A stretch of 64,000 bases of DNA from Enterococcus_E cecorum_C. GTDB lineage: Bacteria; Bacillota; Bacilli; Lactobacillales; Enterococcaceae. The stretch spans positions 6,639-70,638 of the forward strand of contig NZ_JBQKFH010000008.1 in NCBI RefSeq assembly GCF_052119425.1, read 5' to 3'. Shown piece after piece: positions 25,305 through 34,495 of the stretch (its first letter is position 1; the number at the start of each line of letters is the position of its first letter). Position numbers and translations under genes: made by a program. Under the pieces are notes generated by a model that was not told where the DNA came from, made no database searches, and saw nothing but the letters and a program-made list of their open reading frames with translations.

Positions 25305-26657
25305 ATGAGTATCAAGAGTCTTTTGGCCACAGCTGTCGGTAAAAGCTCTTTATGGTTTTTAAAGACATTTATGAAAGGTGGTTCAAGCTTACCAGGAAAG
25401 TTAGCCTTAAAGATTGACCCACAAATATTAGATCACTTAGCTAAAGATTATCAAGTCGTTGTCGTTACTGGTACCAATGGCAAAACGTTAACAACGGCTT
25501 TAACTGTAAATATATTAAAACAAGAATTTGACCATGTTCTAACCAATCCAACAGGCGCAAATATGGTCCAAGGAATCGTCTCTACTTTTTTATCTGCTAA
25601 AGTGAAAAAAGGTGAGAAAAAATTTGCCGTTCTAGAAATTGACGAAGCTTCTTTAAGTAAAGTTACTGAATATATTAAGCCTGAACTCTTTGTCTTTACG
25701 AATATTTTTCGAGATCAAATGGACCGTTACGGCGAAATCTATACTACTTATCGTTTAATTGTCGAAGGTGCCGCAAAATCTCCACAAGCGACCATTTTAG
25801 CCAATGGAGATTCGCCTATCTTTAACTCGATTGACACGGTAAATCCTAGAATCTATTATGGGTTTAATCATCAAGCAGATCAGGAACAGATGGCCCATTA
25901 CAATACGGATGGCGTGCTTTGTCCACATTGTCATCATATTTTGCACTACAAGCTGAATACCTATGCCAATCTTGGAAAATATTACTGTCCAAACTGTGAT
26001 TTCAAACGTCCAGCATTAACCTATCAATTAACCGATTTGAAAGAAATGAGTAATACGCATGCCAAATTTGTGATTGACGGGGAAGAATACGGCATTGAAG
26101 TGGGGGGAATGTATAATATTTATAATGCTTTAGCGGCTTGTTCGGTGGCTGAATATTATCATGTCAGTCCTGAAAAAATCCGCAAAGGCCTAGCTTACGA
26201 TGAAAAAGTCTTTGGTCGTCAAGAAGTCATCCAAATTAAAGATAAAAAATGCACCCTAGTATTAGTAAAAAATCCAGTAGGAATAAACCAAGTCATTGAT
26301 ATGATTGGCCTTGCTCCTCGTCCTTTCTCTTTAGTTTGTCTATTAAATGCGAACTATGCCGATGGGATTGACGTCAGCTGGATTTGGGATGGCAATCATG
26401 AAGCCTTTGCCGACATGGCGATTCCTCAAGTGATTGCTGGTGGCGAACGACATAAAGATATGGCCCTACGCTTAAAGGTTGCCGGAATTGAAGAAGATAA
26501 ATTGACTGAAGTCCGCGAACTAGATGAAGTTATTGAACAAATTGCAACTTTACCAACAGAAAATGTCTATATCTTAGCAACTTATACCGCTGTGTTACAA
26601 TTACGCAAAAAATTAGCTGAAAAAGGCTACATTAAAGGAGGGATGGATCGTGGCTAA
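25305..26657 (+). CDS. murT: Lipid II isoglutaminyl synthase subunit MurT
   Basis: MurT is the Mur-ligase-like subunit that, with GatD, amidates the alpha-carboxyl of D-Glu in lipid II. The 450 residues include the ATP loop VVVTGTNGKTLTTAL, a zinc ribbon (CPHC...CPNC, about 205-226), and a C-terminal DUF1727 domain with the DANYADG-like motif LNANYADGIDVSW. The stop overlaps gatD by eight bases. Confidence 0.96.
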   Translation: MSIKSLLATAVGKSSLWFLKTFMKGGSSLPGKLALKIDPQILDHLAKDYQVVVVTGTNGKTLTTALTVNILKQEFDHVLTNPTGANMVQGIVSTFLSAKVKKGEKKFAVLEIDEASLSKVTEYIKPELFVFTNIFRDQMDRYGEIYTTYRLIVEGAAKSPQATILANGDSPIFNSIDTVNPRIYYGFNHQADQEQMAHYNTDGVLCPHCHHILHYKLNTYANLGKYYCPNCDFKRPALTYQLTDLKEMSNTHAKFVIDGEEYGIEVGGMYNIYNALAACSVAEYYHVSPEKIRKGLAYDEKVFGRQEVIQIKDKKCTLVLVKNPVGINQVIDMIGLAPRPFSLVCLLNANYADGIDVSWIWDGNHEAFADMAIPQVIAGGERHKDMALRLKVAGIEEDKLTEVRELDEVIEQIATLPTENVYILATYTAVLQLRKKLAEKGYIKGGMDRG

Positions 26658-27324
26658 TTATGAATTACACCTTTGCCATTTATACGGAAACCTCCTCAAT
26701 ACGTATGGCGATAACGGAAATTTATTAATGCTTCAATATGTCGCCAAAAAAATGGGCATTACCTTAACAACAGAAATTGTCAGTATCCATCAAGAATTTA
26801 AGGCGGATGATTTTGATTTAATTTTCTTTGGGGGTGGGCAAGATTTTGAGCAAGTCATCGTGGCTGAAGACTTACCTACAAAAAAGGAAGAACTCACTCG
26901 CTATATTGAAAATGATGGGGTCATGTTAGCCATTTGTGGTGGGTATCAATTACTTGGACATTACTATATCGGTGCTCATGGCGAACAAATTAAAGGTATT
27001 GGTGCACTCGATCACTATACATTAAGCCAGGAAAATAATCGTTTCATTGGCGATACCGAGATTTATAATGAGGAATTTGATGAAACTTATTATGGCTTTG
27101 AAAATCACAATGGGATGACCTTCTTAGGAAAAGGCGAAAAACCTCTGGGCAAAGTCATCCAAGGAAAAGGCAATAATGGGCAAGACCAAACAGAAGGTGT
27201 GATTTACAAAAACGTCTTTGGGAGCTACTTCCACGGTCCTATCCTAGCTAGAAATGAAATCCTAGCCAAACGCTTAATTTTAACCGCACTAAAGAAAAAA
27301 TATCCGAATGAACAATTTGACTAA
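26650..27324 (+). CDS. gatD: Lipid II isoglutaminyl synthase glutaminase subunit GatD
   Basis: This class I glutamine amidotransferase supplies ammonia to MurT. The catalytic Cys is in LAICGGYQLLG and the His in GSYFHGPIL, with GGGQDFE at the oxyanion region. The 224 residues are close to the usual length. Forms a two-gene operon with murT ending in a bidirectional terminator. Confidence 0.95.
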   Translation: MANYELHLCHLYGNLLNTYGDNGNLLMLQYVAKKMGITLTTEIVSIHQEFKADDFDLIFFGGGQDFEQVIVAEDLPTKKEELTRYIENDGVMLAICGGYQLLGHYYIGAHGEQIKGIGALDHYTLSQENNRFIGDTEIYNEEFDETYYGFENHNGMTFLGKGEKPLGKVIQGKGNNGQDQTEGVIYKNVFGSYFHGPILARNEILAKRLILTALKKKYPNEQFD

Positions 27325-27367
27325 CAAAAAACTCGTACGCCCAGTCAGACTGGTTGTACGAGTTTTT
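27325..27367. terminator. Bidirectional terminator between gatD and the HAD gene
   Basis: AAAAAACTCGTAC and GTACGAGTTTTTT arms with an inner CCAGT/ACTGG stem serve both convergent genes. Confidence 0.88.
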
Positions 27368-28015
27368 TTACAATGCTAATAAACGTTGAATATCCACCTG
27401 TTGATAGTCGGTCACTATCTTATCGGCGGCTGATAAATCTTGTTTAGGGTATTCGGGATTTGCAAAACCAATCGTATACATCCCGGCATTTTTAGCTGCG
27501 CGACTGCCATTTTTCGTATCTTCAAAAACAATACACTCACTAGGATTGCGCGCAATACGTTTAGCCGCTTCTAAAAAGACATCCGGAGCAGGCTTACCAT
27601 GTTCGACTTCATCAGCGCTCACATAGGCACTAAAACAATCGATAATCCCTAGTTCAGTGAGATATTGTTTAATCTCATTTCTCGGTGATGCTGAAGCCAC
27701 AGCCAACTTAAACCCTGCCTGATGCAACGCCTTGACTAATGCCACTGCTCCTTTGATTGGTTTGACCCCAGTTTCTTGAAAAATAGCTTTGCGGCGTTGA
27801 TTCATCTCTTGAATATATTCATCCACTGATTTTGGTAGGTCAAATTCTTTTTTCATTTCTTCCCACATAAAAGTAAAAGTCGTGCCCATAAACTGGTAAT
27901 GATAACTCGTTTCTACCGGATGACCCGCCTCAGCTAACATATCAGACTTACTCTTAAAAAAAGTATATTCAGAGTCTACTAATACTCCATCCATATCAAA
28001 AATCACTGTTTGCAT
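27368..28015 (-). CDS. HAD-family phosphatase, beta-phosphoglucomutase-like
   Basis: This 215-residue HAD hydrolase has motif I FDMDGVLVDSE, motif II in VASASPRNE, and motif III/IV FEDTKNGSRAAKNAG; an alpha-helical cap lies between I and II. Its subgroup includes beta-phosphoglucomutases and sugar phosphatases. Because a maltose phosphorylase gene is divergent next to it, a role in beta-glucose-1-phosphate conversion is possible. However, motif II lacks clear mutase markers, so I leave it as a HAD phosphatase or mutase. The start ATG 28,015 follows GGAAGG; an upstream GTG is less likely. Confidence 0.8.
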   Translation of the reverse strand: MQTVIFDMDGVLVDSEYTFFKSKSDMLAEAGHPVETSYHYQFMGTTFTFMWEEMKKEFDLPKSVDEYIQEMNQRRKAIFQETGVKPIKGAVALVKALHQAGFKLAVASASPRNEIKQYLTELGIIDCFSAYVSADEVEHGKPAPDVFLEAAKRIARNPSECIVFEDTKNGSRAAKNAGMYTIGFANPEYPKQDLSAADKIVTDYQQVDIQRLLAL

Positions 28016-28190
28016 ATTCTCGCTTCCTTCCTCCACTCATCTACATACTTAGTCTATCACAAACAACTTTTGCAAAACAATCAAACTTGAAAACGCAACC
28101 GATTCCCAAACAATTAATTACCAATTTAAGCATTGTCAATCCTTGATATTTACCCCAAAAATATTTTTTTCATTTTTTTGCATTTTCAAC

Positions 28191-28220
28191 TTGACTTGCG
28201 CAACCGTTTGCGTTTAAAAT
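28191..28220 (+). promoter_or_regulatory. Maltose phosphorylase promoter with LacI-type operator
   Basis: TTGACT (28,191-28,196), an 18-base spacer and TAAAAT (28,215-28,220) form a sigma-A promoter. The near-palindrome CGCAACCGTTTGCG (28,199-28,212) fills the spacer. It fits a LacI/MalR operator. A weaker similar sequence (CGCAACCGATTCCC) lies about 100 bases upstream. Confidence 0.75.
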
Positions 28221-28251
28221 ATAAGTGACTTAATAAACGGAGGAGTATATC

Positions 28252-30516
28252 ATGAAACAAATTAAACGATTATTTGAAATTGATCCCTGGAAAATTCGCA
28301 CAACAAAATTAGATAAAGAAAATCGCCGACTACAAGAATCGCTAACTAGTATCGGTAATGGCTACATGGGGATGCGCGGAAACTTTGAAGAAACTTATAG
28401 CGCAGACCACCATCAAGGTACTTATATTGCTGGGGTTTGGTTTCCGGATAAAACGCGTGTAGGTTGGTGGAAAAATGGTTATCCTGAATATTTCGGGAAA
28501 GTCATTAATGCAGTGAACTTCTTAAGTCTTGAAATCTTAGTTAATGGTCAAGTATTAGATTTAGCTCAACTTGATCCGCAAGACTTCAAAATGGAATTAG
28601 ACATGCAAAACGGTCTATTATCTCGCTCATTCGTCGTAGCTTTTGACGATTGTAAAGTTCGTTTTGAATTTGAGCGTTTCTTAAGTATCGTGAAAAAAGA
28701 ATTAGCTTTTATCCGTCTAACAGCAACTGTACTTGAAGGAGAAGCAACCATTCAAATTAATTCTAGCTTGGACAATAATGTAACCAATGAAGACAGTAAC
28801 TATGATGAACATTTCTGGGAAGAAGTTGCACAAGGAGAAACAGATGGCTTTAGTTATGTCACTGCCCGCACTATCGCTAATCCATTTGGTGTCCCACAAT
28901 TCACTGTCACTTCTGCAATGAAACACAACTTTGAAAGTGAAGCAAGCTTAGAAGCACCTTTAATGATCAGCAATCAATTTGTCTTTAACAAAAAACAAGG
29001 AGAAAGCTTTACTTTTGAAAAAGAAGTAGTCATCGTAACCAGTCGTGATGTTGAAGAAGACGAACAAGTAGCTAAAGTTGCTGAATTATATGCTGCTTTT
29101 GGTAATGACTATGAAGCCTTAAAAGCCGAACAAGCTCAAGCATGGCAAAAACGTTGGGAATTAGCCGATGTCGTGATTAATGGCGATGATGCTGCTCAAC
29201 AAGGTATTCGCTTTAACTTATTCCAATTATTCTCTACCTACTACGGTGAAGATGAACGCTTAAACATCGGTCCTAAAGGATTTACTGGTGAAAAATATGG
29301 TGGTGCAACTTACTGGGATACAGAAGCTTATGCCGTACCATTATACTTATCTTTAGCTGATCCAAGCGTGACTCGTAGCTTATTGAAATATCGTCATAAT
29401 CAATTACCACAAGCTTATCACAACGCCCGTCAACAAGGTCTAGCTGGTGCGCTTTATCCAATGGTTACCTTCACAGGGGTAGAATGTCATAATGAGTGGG
29501 AAATCACTTTTGAAGAAATCCACCGTAATGGCGCAATTGCTTATGCGATTTACAATTATACGAACTATACTGGCGACACAACTTATCTTGCTAAAGAAGG
29601 TTTAGAAGTATTAACAGGAATTGCACGCTTCTGGGCTGACCGTGTGCACTATTCTAAACGCAATGATAAGTACATGATTCACGGTGTTACTGGTCCAAAC
29701 GAATACGAAAACAATATTAACAACAACTGGTATACCAACTACATCGCACGTTGGGTTCTAAAATATACCTTAGAAAGCTATCGTCGTTTCCAAGACCAAG
29801 CAACCTTAGAAATCTCTGAAGACGAACAAGCAAAATGGGAAGATATTATTGAAAAAATGTATTTCCCTTACGATGAAGAATTAGATGTCTTTGTCCAACA
29901 TGATACTTTCTTAGATAAAGATTTACGTCCAGTTTCTAGCTTAGACAAATCAGACTTACCATTGAACCAAAATTGGTCATGGGATAAGATTTTACGTTCT
30001 TGCTTCATTAAACAAGCCGACGTTTTACAAGGAATTTACTTCTTTGAGGATCAATTTACTTTAGAACAAAAACGCAACAACTTTAACTTCTATGAACCAA
30101 TGACTGTCCATGAATCTTCTCTTTCAGCATGTATTCACGCAATCTTAGCTGCTGAACTAGGCATGGAAGAAAAAGCAGTTGAAATGTATGAACGTACAGC
30201 TCGTCTCGATTTGGATAACTACAACAATGATACTGAAGATGGCTTACACATTACTTCTATGACTGGTAGCTGGTTAGGTATTGTACAAGGATTTGCCCAA
30301 ATGAAGACAGCCAACGAAACATTAAGCTTTGCCCCATTTGTGCCACAATCATGGAGCGACTATGCCTTCCACATTAACTACCGTGGACGTTTATTAGCGA
30401 TTAATGTTAATAAAGAAGCCGTTACTGTTGAAAAATTAAGTGGCGATGCTTTAAGTCTAAAACTTTATGATAAAGATTATGAATTAACCGATAAAATTAC
30501 TGTTGCGTTAAACTAA
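28252..30516 (+). CDS. mapA: Glycoside hydrolase family 65 phosphorylase, probably maltose phosphorylase
   Basis: The 754-residue GH65 enzyme splits maltose with phosphate into beta-glucose-1-phosphate and glucose. It has an N-terminal beta-sandwich, an (alpha/alpha)6 barrel and a C-terminal beta domain. The general-acid Glu lies in HGVTGPNEYENNINNNW; GGATYWDTEAY is typical of the family. Trehalose or kojibiose phosphorylase are alternatives that sequence inspection cannot exclude. A LacI-family regulator follows and a LacI-type operator overlaps the promoter. No sugar transporter or beta-phosphoglucomutase is next to it, apart from the divergent HAD gene. Confidence 0.87.
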   Translation: MKQIKRLFEIDPWKIRTTKLDKENRRLQESLTSIGNGYMGMRGNFEETYSADHHQGTYIAGVWFPDKTRVGWWKNGYPEYFGKVINAVNFLSLEILVNGQVLDLAQLDPQDFKMELDMQNGLLSRSFVVAFDDCKVRFEFERFLSIVKKELAFIRLTATVLEGEATIQINSSLDNNVTNEDSNYDEHFWEEVAQGETDGFSYVTARTIANPFGVPQFTVTSAMKHNFESEASLEAPLMISNQFVFNKKQGESFTFEKEVVIVTSRDVEEDEQVAKVAELYAAFGNDYEALKAEQAQAWQKRWELADVVINGDDAAQQGIRFNLFQLFSTYYGEDERLNIGPKGFTGEKYGGATYWDTEAYAVPLYLSLADPSVTRSLLKYRHNQLPQAYHNARQQGLAGALYPMVTFTGVECHNEWEITFEEIHRNGAIAYAIYNYTNYTGDTTYLAKEGLEVLTGIARFWADRVHYSKRNDKYMIHGVTGPNEYENNINNNWYTNYIARWVLKYTLESYRRFQDQATLEISEDEQAKWEDIIEKMYFPYDEELDVFVQHDTFLDKDLRPVSSLDKSDLPLNQNWSWDKILRSCFIKQADVLQGIYFFEDQFTLEQKRNNFNFYEPMTVHESSLSACIHAILAAELGMEEKAVEMYERTARLDLDNYNNDTEDGLHITSMTGSWLGIVQGFAQMKTANETLSFAPFVPQSWSDYAFHINYRGRLLAINVNKEAVTVEKLSGDALSLKLYDKDYELTDKITVALN

Positions 30517-30537
30517 AATCAATTGCAACCAGACACT

Positions 30538-30576
30538 AAGACGGATGCACCTTCTCTGGGGCACCGTCTTTTCTTC
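30538..30576 (+). terminator. Terminator after the GH65 gene
   Basis: AAGACGG and CCGTCTT pair with an inner GCACC/GGGGC stem and run into TTTTCTTCTT. Confidence 0.75.
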
Positions 30577-30675
30577 TTATTATGCAAATGTTGCGTACAA
30601 ATGTATTCTTTCACTAGCAAAAGAGAATATTTTCTGATACTATGGTTACGGTTACTTTTAATTGGGAGGAAAATA

Positions 30676-31692
30676 ATGAGTATTACAGTAAAAGATGTGG
30701 CGAAAAGAGCGGGTGTGGCAACTTCGACCGTTTCTCGTGTGATTAATGATCACCCCAGTATCTCTGAAGAAACAAAAAAAAGAGTCCGCGCCATTATGGA
30801 TGATATGGGATATATTCCAAATTTAACCGCGCGCAATCTTGGTAAACAAGTCTCCAATGCTATTGGAATCATCTTGCCTCCACTAGACTCCAAGGAACGC
30901 TTAGGCAACCCTTTTTATTTAGAAACAATTGAAACAATCAATGAAGAAGCTCGTCAATCTGGTATGACTGTGGCAATTGCAACGGCCTTAAATTTTGATT
31001 CTTTATTAGAAAATGTCAAACAAATGCATCGCCAAAAACAAGTCGATGGTTTTATTTTGACTTATTCAGATAATCACGATCCGATTATTCGCTATTTAAT
31101 GGAAGAGGATGTGCCATTTACTCTAATCGGTCAACCTTATAATCAAGAGCAAAAAATTACCTATGTCGACAATGATAACCAGCTATTAGGCAAACAAGCA
31201 ACTGAATACCTGATTAATCATCATCATCAAAAAATTCTTTTCATAACCAATACCACGCAGGAAAATGTTTATTTCGAGCGTTACTTTGGTTATCAAAAAG
31301 CGATGATGTTAGCCAATCTTGAAGTCAAACCGGCTGTAACTTTTCAACATCCAGAAGACTATGTCAATTTTGAAGAACTTTTAAAAATCGAAAAACCAAC
31401 AGCCTTAGTGGTCATTGATGATTTATTTGCGATGCGTATTATCCAATTATTAAATCTCTATCAATATCAAGTACCTGATGACTTATCCATTATCAGTTTT
31501 AACAACTCAATTTTTGCGACCCTCGTGCACCCTTATTTGACGAGTATCGACGTAGATGTGGCTGAATTGGGTAAGATGGCGACCCAGAGTTTGATCCATA
31601 AGCTCAATGATAATCAACAAACAAGCGGTCGAATGGTGGTTCCTCATCAATTGATCAAACGCGAAACCGTCATTGATCTTAATCAACAGTAA
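30676..31692 (+). CDS. LacI-family transcriptional regulator (MalR-like)
   Basis: The 338-residue regulator has a LacI helix-turn-helix (residues 1-50: VKDVAKRAGVATSTVSRVIN) and a periplasmic-binding-like effector domain. ATG 30,676 follows GGGAGG; the open frame begins 153 bases earlier but that part lies in the terminator region. It probably represses the upstream GH65 gene through the operator at 28,199-28,212. A related sequence, TGCAAATGTTGCGTA, lies about 85 bases before its own start and may mediate autoregulation (inference). Confidence 0.9.
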   Translation: MSITVKDVAKRAGVATSTVSRVINDHPSISEETKKRVRAIMDDMGYIPNLTARNLGKQVSNAIGIILPPLDSKERLGNPFYLETIETINEEARQSGMTVAIATALNFDSLLENVKQMHRQKQVDGFILTYSDNHDPIIRYLMEEDVPFTLIGQPYNQEQKITYVDNDNQLLGKQATEYLINHHHQKILFITNTTQENVYFERYFGYQKAMMLANLEVKPAVTFQHPEDYVNFEELLKIEKPTALVVIDDLFAMRIIQLLNLYQYQVPDDLSIISFNNSIFATLVHPYLTSIDVDVAELGKMATQSLIHKLNDNQQTSGRMVVPHQLIKRETVIDLNQQ

Positions 31693-31694
31693 AA

Positions 31695-31738
31695 AAATTC
31701 CCCAGATAAAAGCTGAGTGCGCTATCTGGGGGATTTTT
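31695..31738. terminator. Bidirectional terminator
   Basis: ATTCCCCAGATA and TATCTGGGGGAT arms are followed by T on both strands, between the convergent regulator and ligase genes. Confidence 0.85.
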
Positions 31739-31739
31739 A

Positions 31740-33266
31740 TTATCCTTCATTTTTTAGTGATTCTTCAATATACAAACGGCGGACTTTCATCGTAGCTGTT
31801 CGTGGAATATCATCAAAATCGCGAATAATTGGCGCATTAAGATGAGGTAGATCTTCTACTTGTTTCCACCAAGCCTCCCAGTCCATTTCGCAATCTGGCG
31901 CTAAGGCAATCACTGGTTGGGCATGTCCTTGTTTATCGCGCACCATCACGACTTCTGATAAGAAATCTAAATGGTCTAATAAGAAGTCTTCTAAAGCTAG
32001 GTTGCTATCAATATTTTCAATTAAATCTACTTGGCGATCTTTAAGGTATAAATGACCTTGTTCATCCATGCAACCATAGTCACCAGAATCCCACCAAGCA
32101 CCATAAACATTATCTTTAAAGCGTTGGTCTTCTTTATAATAAGTCAAAGCACGACCTTTTGATAAGAAATGAATATGACCATCTTGATTCGCTGGTAGCA
32201 CATTGCCTTTTTCATCTGCAATGCGCGCTTTGGTTAACTCACCTAAACCTATCCCCATATCACGGGCATTATCCGTTGGTAAGGTTGCAAGTGTATGCGC
32301 TTTTAGAATCATTGGTCCACATTCACTTTGACCATAGACTTGTAAGAAGATTGGATCTTGCTTTTCACTCGCTTTTAAGAAAGTATGCATGGTCTTCTTG
32401 TTAATAGCATCAAAAGTCGAATGATAATAACGAATACTATCAAAACTTTCTGGTTGTTTCGCAGCGGTAAAACTCCATTGCACAAAATTATTTGGATGAG
32501 TTTCTAGAGCGATTGGTTGATGTTTGGCTATCAGACCAGCTACTTTTTCACCATCTGAAGTAGCTAAAGGCATCATCGGAAAAGCCATTGCCATCAACGA
32601 AGACACACCAATATTAAAACGTGAATGGACTGGAGAAATATGGAAAGCGACCAATTTTTTCTCCGCAATCTTTGTAAAGACCGTTCTTTGCCAAACCGTA
32701 CGCCAACCCATCGAATGATAAGAATGACAAATTAATTTTGGAATCCCAGTCGTTCCTGAAGTATGCGTCATATAAGCAATTTCATCAGGGTCTAAGCTGA
32801 CTTGTTCCACAGGCGTAATCTCGCTAGCTAAAAGACGGCTCACTTCGATTTTACGTTCATCATCTAAATTATTAATGGCAAGTACGCGTTCTTTCGTTTC
32901 ATCATCATAAATAATAAATGGCTTTTCTAAACGGTCCACGAATACTTCCATGGTTTCAGTTGGAAAATGATAAGAAATCATCACCGGAACCGCACCTAGA
33001 TAAGACGCAGCCACCGCTAATAAATAAGTATCGAATTTAGGGCTCTTGTACATAATGACCTTATCACGTGCCTTAATCCCTAAAGTGGCTAATTGACAAG
33101 CACGTTTCACAATGATTTCGTGACTAATTTGATAATTACTTTCTAAGCCTAATTCCGGAAAAGCCGGTAATACTTCATCCAGCAAAATAGGCGTTGTTGG
33201 ATAATTTTGTGCTGCTTGTTGATAATTGGTATACAAATTAAGTGGTTGATACGCTGTTGCATCCAT
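31740..33266 (-). CDS. AMP-forming acyl-CoA synthetase-like protein of unknown substrate
   Basis: This 508-residue ANL-superfamily enzyme has an A3 P-loop MTHTSGTTGIPKL and an A5-like YGQSECGP. The hinge region normally GRxKxxI is DRQVDLIENIDS and the A10 segment reads RTATMKVRRLY, keeping the catalytic Lys but not the usual Gly before it. It would adenylate a carboxylic acid and may form a CoA thioester; the substrate is unknown. It lies 122 bases after menC, but the operon already has menE, so a duplicate menE is unlikely. The start ATG 33,266 has a GAGGTGA site. An inverted repeat upstream suggests separate regulation. Confidence 0.75.
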   Translation of the reverse strand: MDATAYQPLNLYTNYQQAAQNYPTTPILLDEVLPAFPELGLESNYQISHEIIVKRACQLATLGIKARDKVIMYKSPKFDTYLLAVAASYLGAVPVMISYHFPTETMEVFVDRLEKPFIIYDDETKERVLAINNLDDERKIEVSRLLASEITPVEQVSLDPDEIAYMTHTSGTTGIPKLICHSYHSMGWRTVWQRTVFTKIAEKKLVAFHISPVHSRFNIGVSSLMAMAFPMMPLATSDGEKVAGLIAKHQPIALETHPNNFVQWSFTAAKQPESFDSIRYYHSTFDAINKKTMHTFLKASEKQDPIFLQVYGQSECGPMILKAHTLATLPTDNARDMGIGLGELTKARIADEKGNVLPANQDGHIHFLSKGRALTYYKEDQRFKDNVYGAWWDSGDYGCMDEQGHLYLKDRQVDLIENIDSNLALEDFLLDHLDFLSEVVMVRDKQGHAQPVIALAPDCEMDWEAWWKQVEDLPHLNAPIIRDFDDIPRTATMKVRRLYIEESLKNEG

Positions 33267-33336
33267 TATGTTCACCTCAACTAAAAATTTGAATTTTAAA
33301 GTGGTAAACCCTACTCGCTTCAAAATCCGTTGTGAC

Positions 33337-33357
33337 AGTGTAACATTTACTTACACT
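33337..33357. promoter_or_regulatory. Candidate operator upstream of the AMP-ligase gene
   Basis: AGTGTAA-CATTTAC-TTACACT is a perfect 7-bp inverted repeat with a 7-base spacer, about 70 bases upstream of the ligase start. It has no T-tract, so it looks like a regulator binding site rather than a terminator. Confidence 0.45.
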
Positions 33358-33388
33358 TTTATATAATAACACTCGCAATGAAAACTAT

Positions 33389-34495
33389 CTAGATTTTTTG
33401 TGAAAATTTATTTAAAGTGAATTTTGTTAGTGCCTGTTGGTCTAGTGATACGCCGATTCCTCTCCCTCTAGGCACGCGAATCTCACCATTTTCTACTACA
33501 AATGTTTGGGAAATAATGTCTTGTTCAAAATAATGCGCGGTGGCACTTAAATCGGCTGAAAAATCAAGCCCTTTGATACTTGCGACATGTAGATGAAACG
33601 CTCGGGCAATCCCTGCTTCATACATTCCACCGATCCAAGCTTTTACTTGATGTGCTTTGGAGTATTCTAGCATTTCTAAAGCTGGAATCAATCCACCGAC
33701 ACGTGGCAATTTTAAATTAATCACTTGGCCACTATGAAGGGCAGTCATCGTCTTTAAATCGTCCATTTGACAGATATTTTCATCCAAACAGATAGGCGTT
33801 GAAATCTGTTGTTGCAATTTGGCATGTTCAACAAAATCACTAACACGCAAAGGTTGTTCAATCATCGCCAAATCTAGTTCATCTAGTCGTTTGATAGTAG
33901 CAGTTTGTGCCAAAGTATAACTTGCATTTGCATCGGCCATTAAGCATAGATTGGGATATTTTTGCCGAATAGGCGCTAAATAATCATAATCTTTATTTGG
34001 AGCAATCTTAACTTTTACTCGCTGATAGCCTTGAAATACTGCTTGATCGACCTTAGCTAATAAGGCTTGGGGCGAGGACTGGATACCAAGGCTAATACCT
34101 ACCGGGGCCGTGCTTAAAGTTGGTGGCAAAAAGTACGAAAGCGATTTCTCTTGTAACTTTGCATATAGATCCCATAAGGCCATCTCAATCGCCGCTTTTG
34201 CCATCTGATGACCACGAATCTTTGCGGCTTTTTGCATAAACGATTGCGGTGTGAGGTCTTGATTGGCTAATAATGGCAATAAATAGCGTTTTAAAACCAA
34301 TAATTCGCCTGCTAAAAACTCCTGGACATAATCCGGATGTGGCAAGGCAGTTAATTCTCCCAAACCCTCTAATCCTTGGTCAGATTGTAAAGTAAGCACG
34401 ACACATTCTTTATGCGTTAATTGGCCATAACTTGTCTGAATTGCTTGTTTAAAAGGAATTTGAATATGATATAACGTAATATTTGAAATTTTCAT
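33389..34495 (-). CDS. menC: o-Succinylbenzoate synthase
   Basis: This 368-residue enolase-superfamily enzyme dehydrates SHCHC to o-succinylbenzoate in menaquinone synthesis. The metal and acid-base motifs are visible: KVKIAPNKD (catalytic Lys pair region), LMADANASY, IEQPL and LDENIC. Overlaps menH by four bases. It is the last men gene of the operon here. Confidence 0.92.
   Translation of the reverse strand: MKISNITLYHIQIPFKQAIQTSYGQLTHKECVVLTLQSDQGLEGLGELTALPHPDYVQEFLAGELLVLKRYLLPLLANQDLTPQSFMQKAAKIRGHQMAKAAIEMALWDLYAKLQEKSLSYFLPPTLSTAPVGISLGIQSSPQALLAKVDQAVFQGYQRVKVKIAPNKDYDYLAPIRQKYPNLCLMADANASYTLAQTATIKRLDELDLAMIEQPLRVSDFVEHAKLQQQISTPICLDENICQMDDLKTMTALHSGQVINLKLPRVGGLIPALEMLEYSKAHQVKAWIGGMYEAGIARAFHLHVASIKGLDFSADLSATAHYFEQDIISQTFVVENGEIRVPRGRGIGVSLDQQALTKFTLNKFSQKI

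Noticed and set aside
31740..33266. Second menE
   Set aside because: Hinge and A10 motifs deviate, there is a full menE in the operon, and a separate regulatory repeat precedes it.
33337..33357. Terminator of the men operon
   Set aside because: The inverted repeat has no T-run on the minus strand and the spacer lacks GC-rich pairing, so an operator is more likely.
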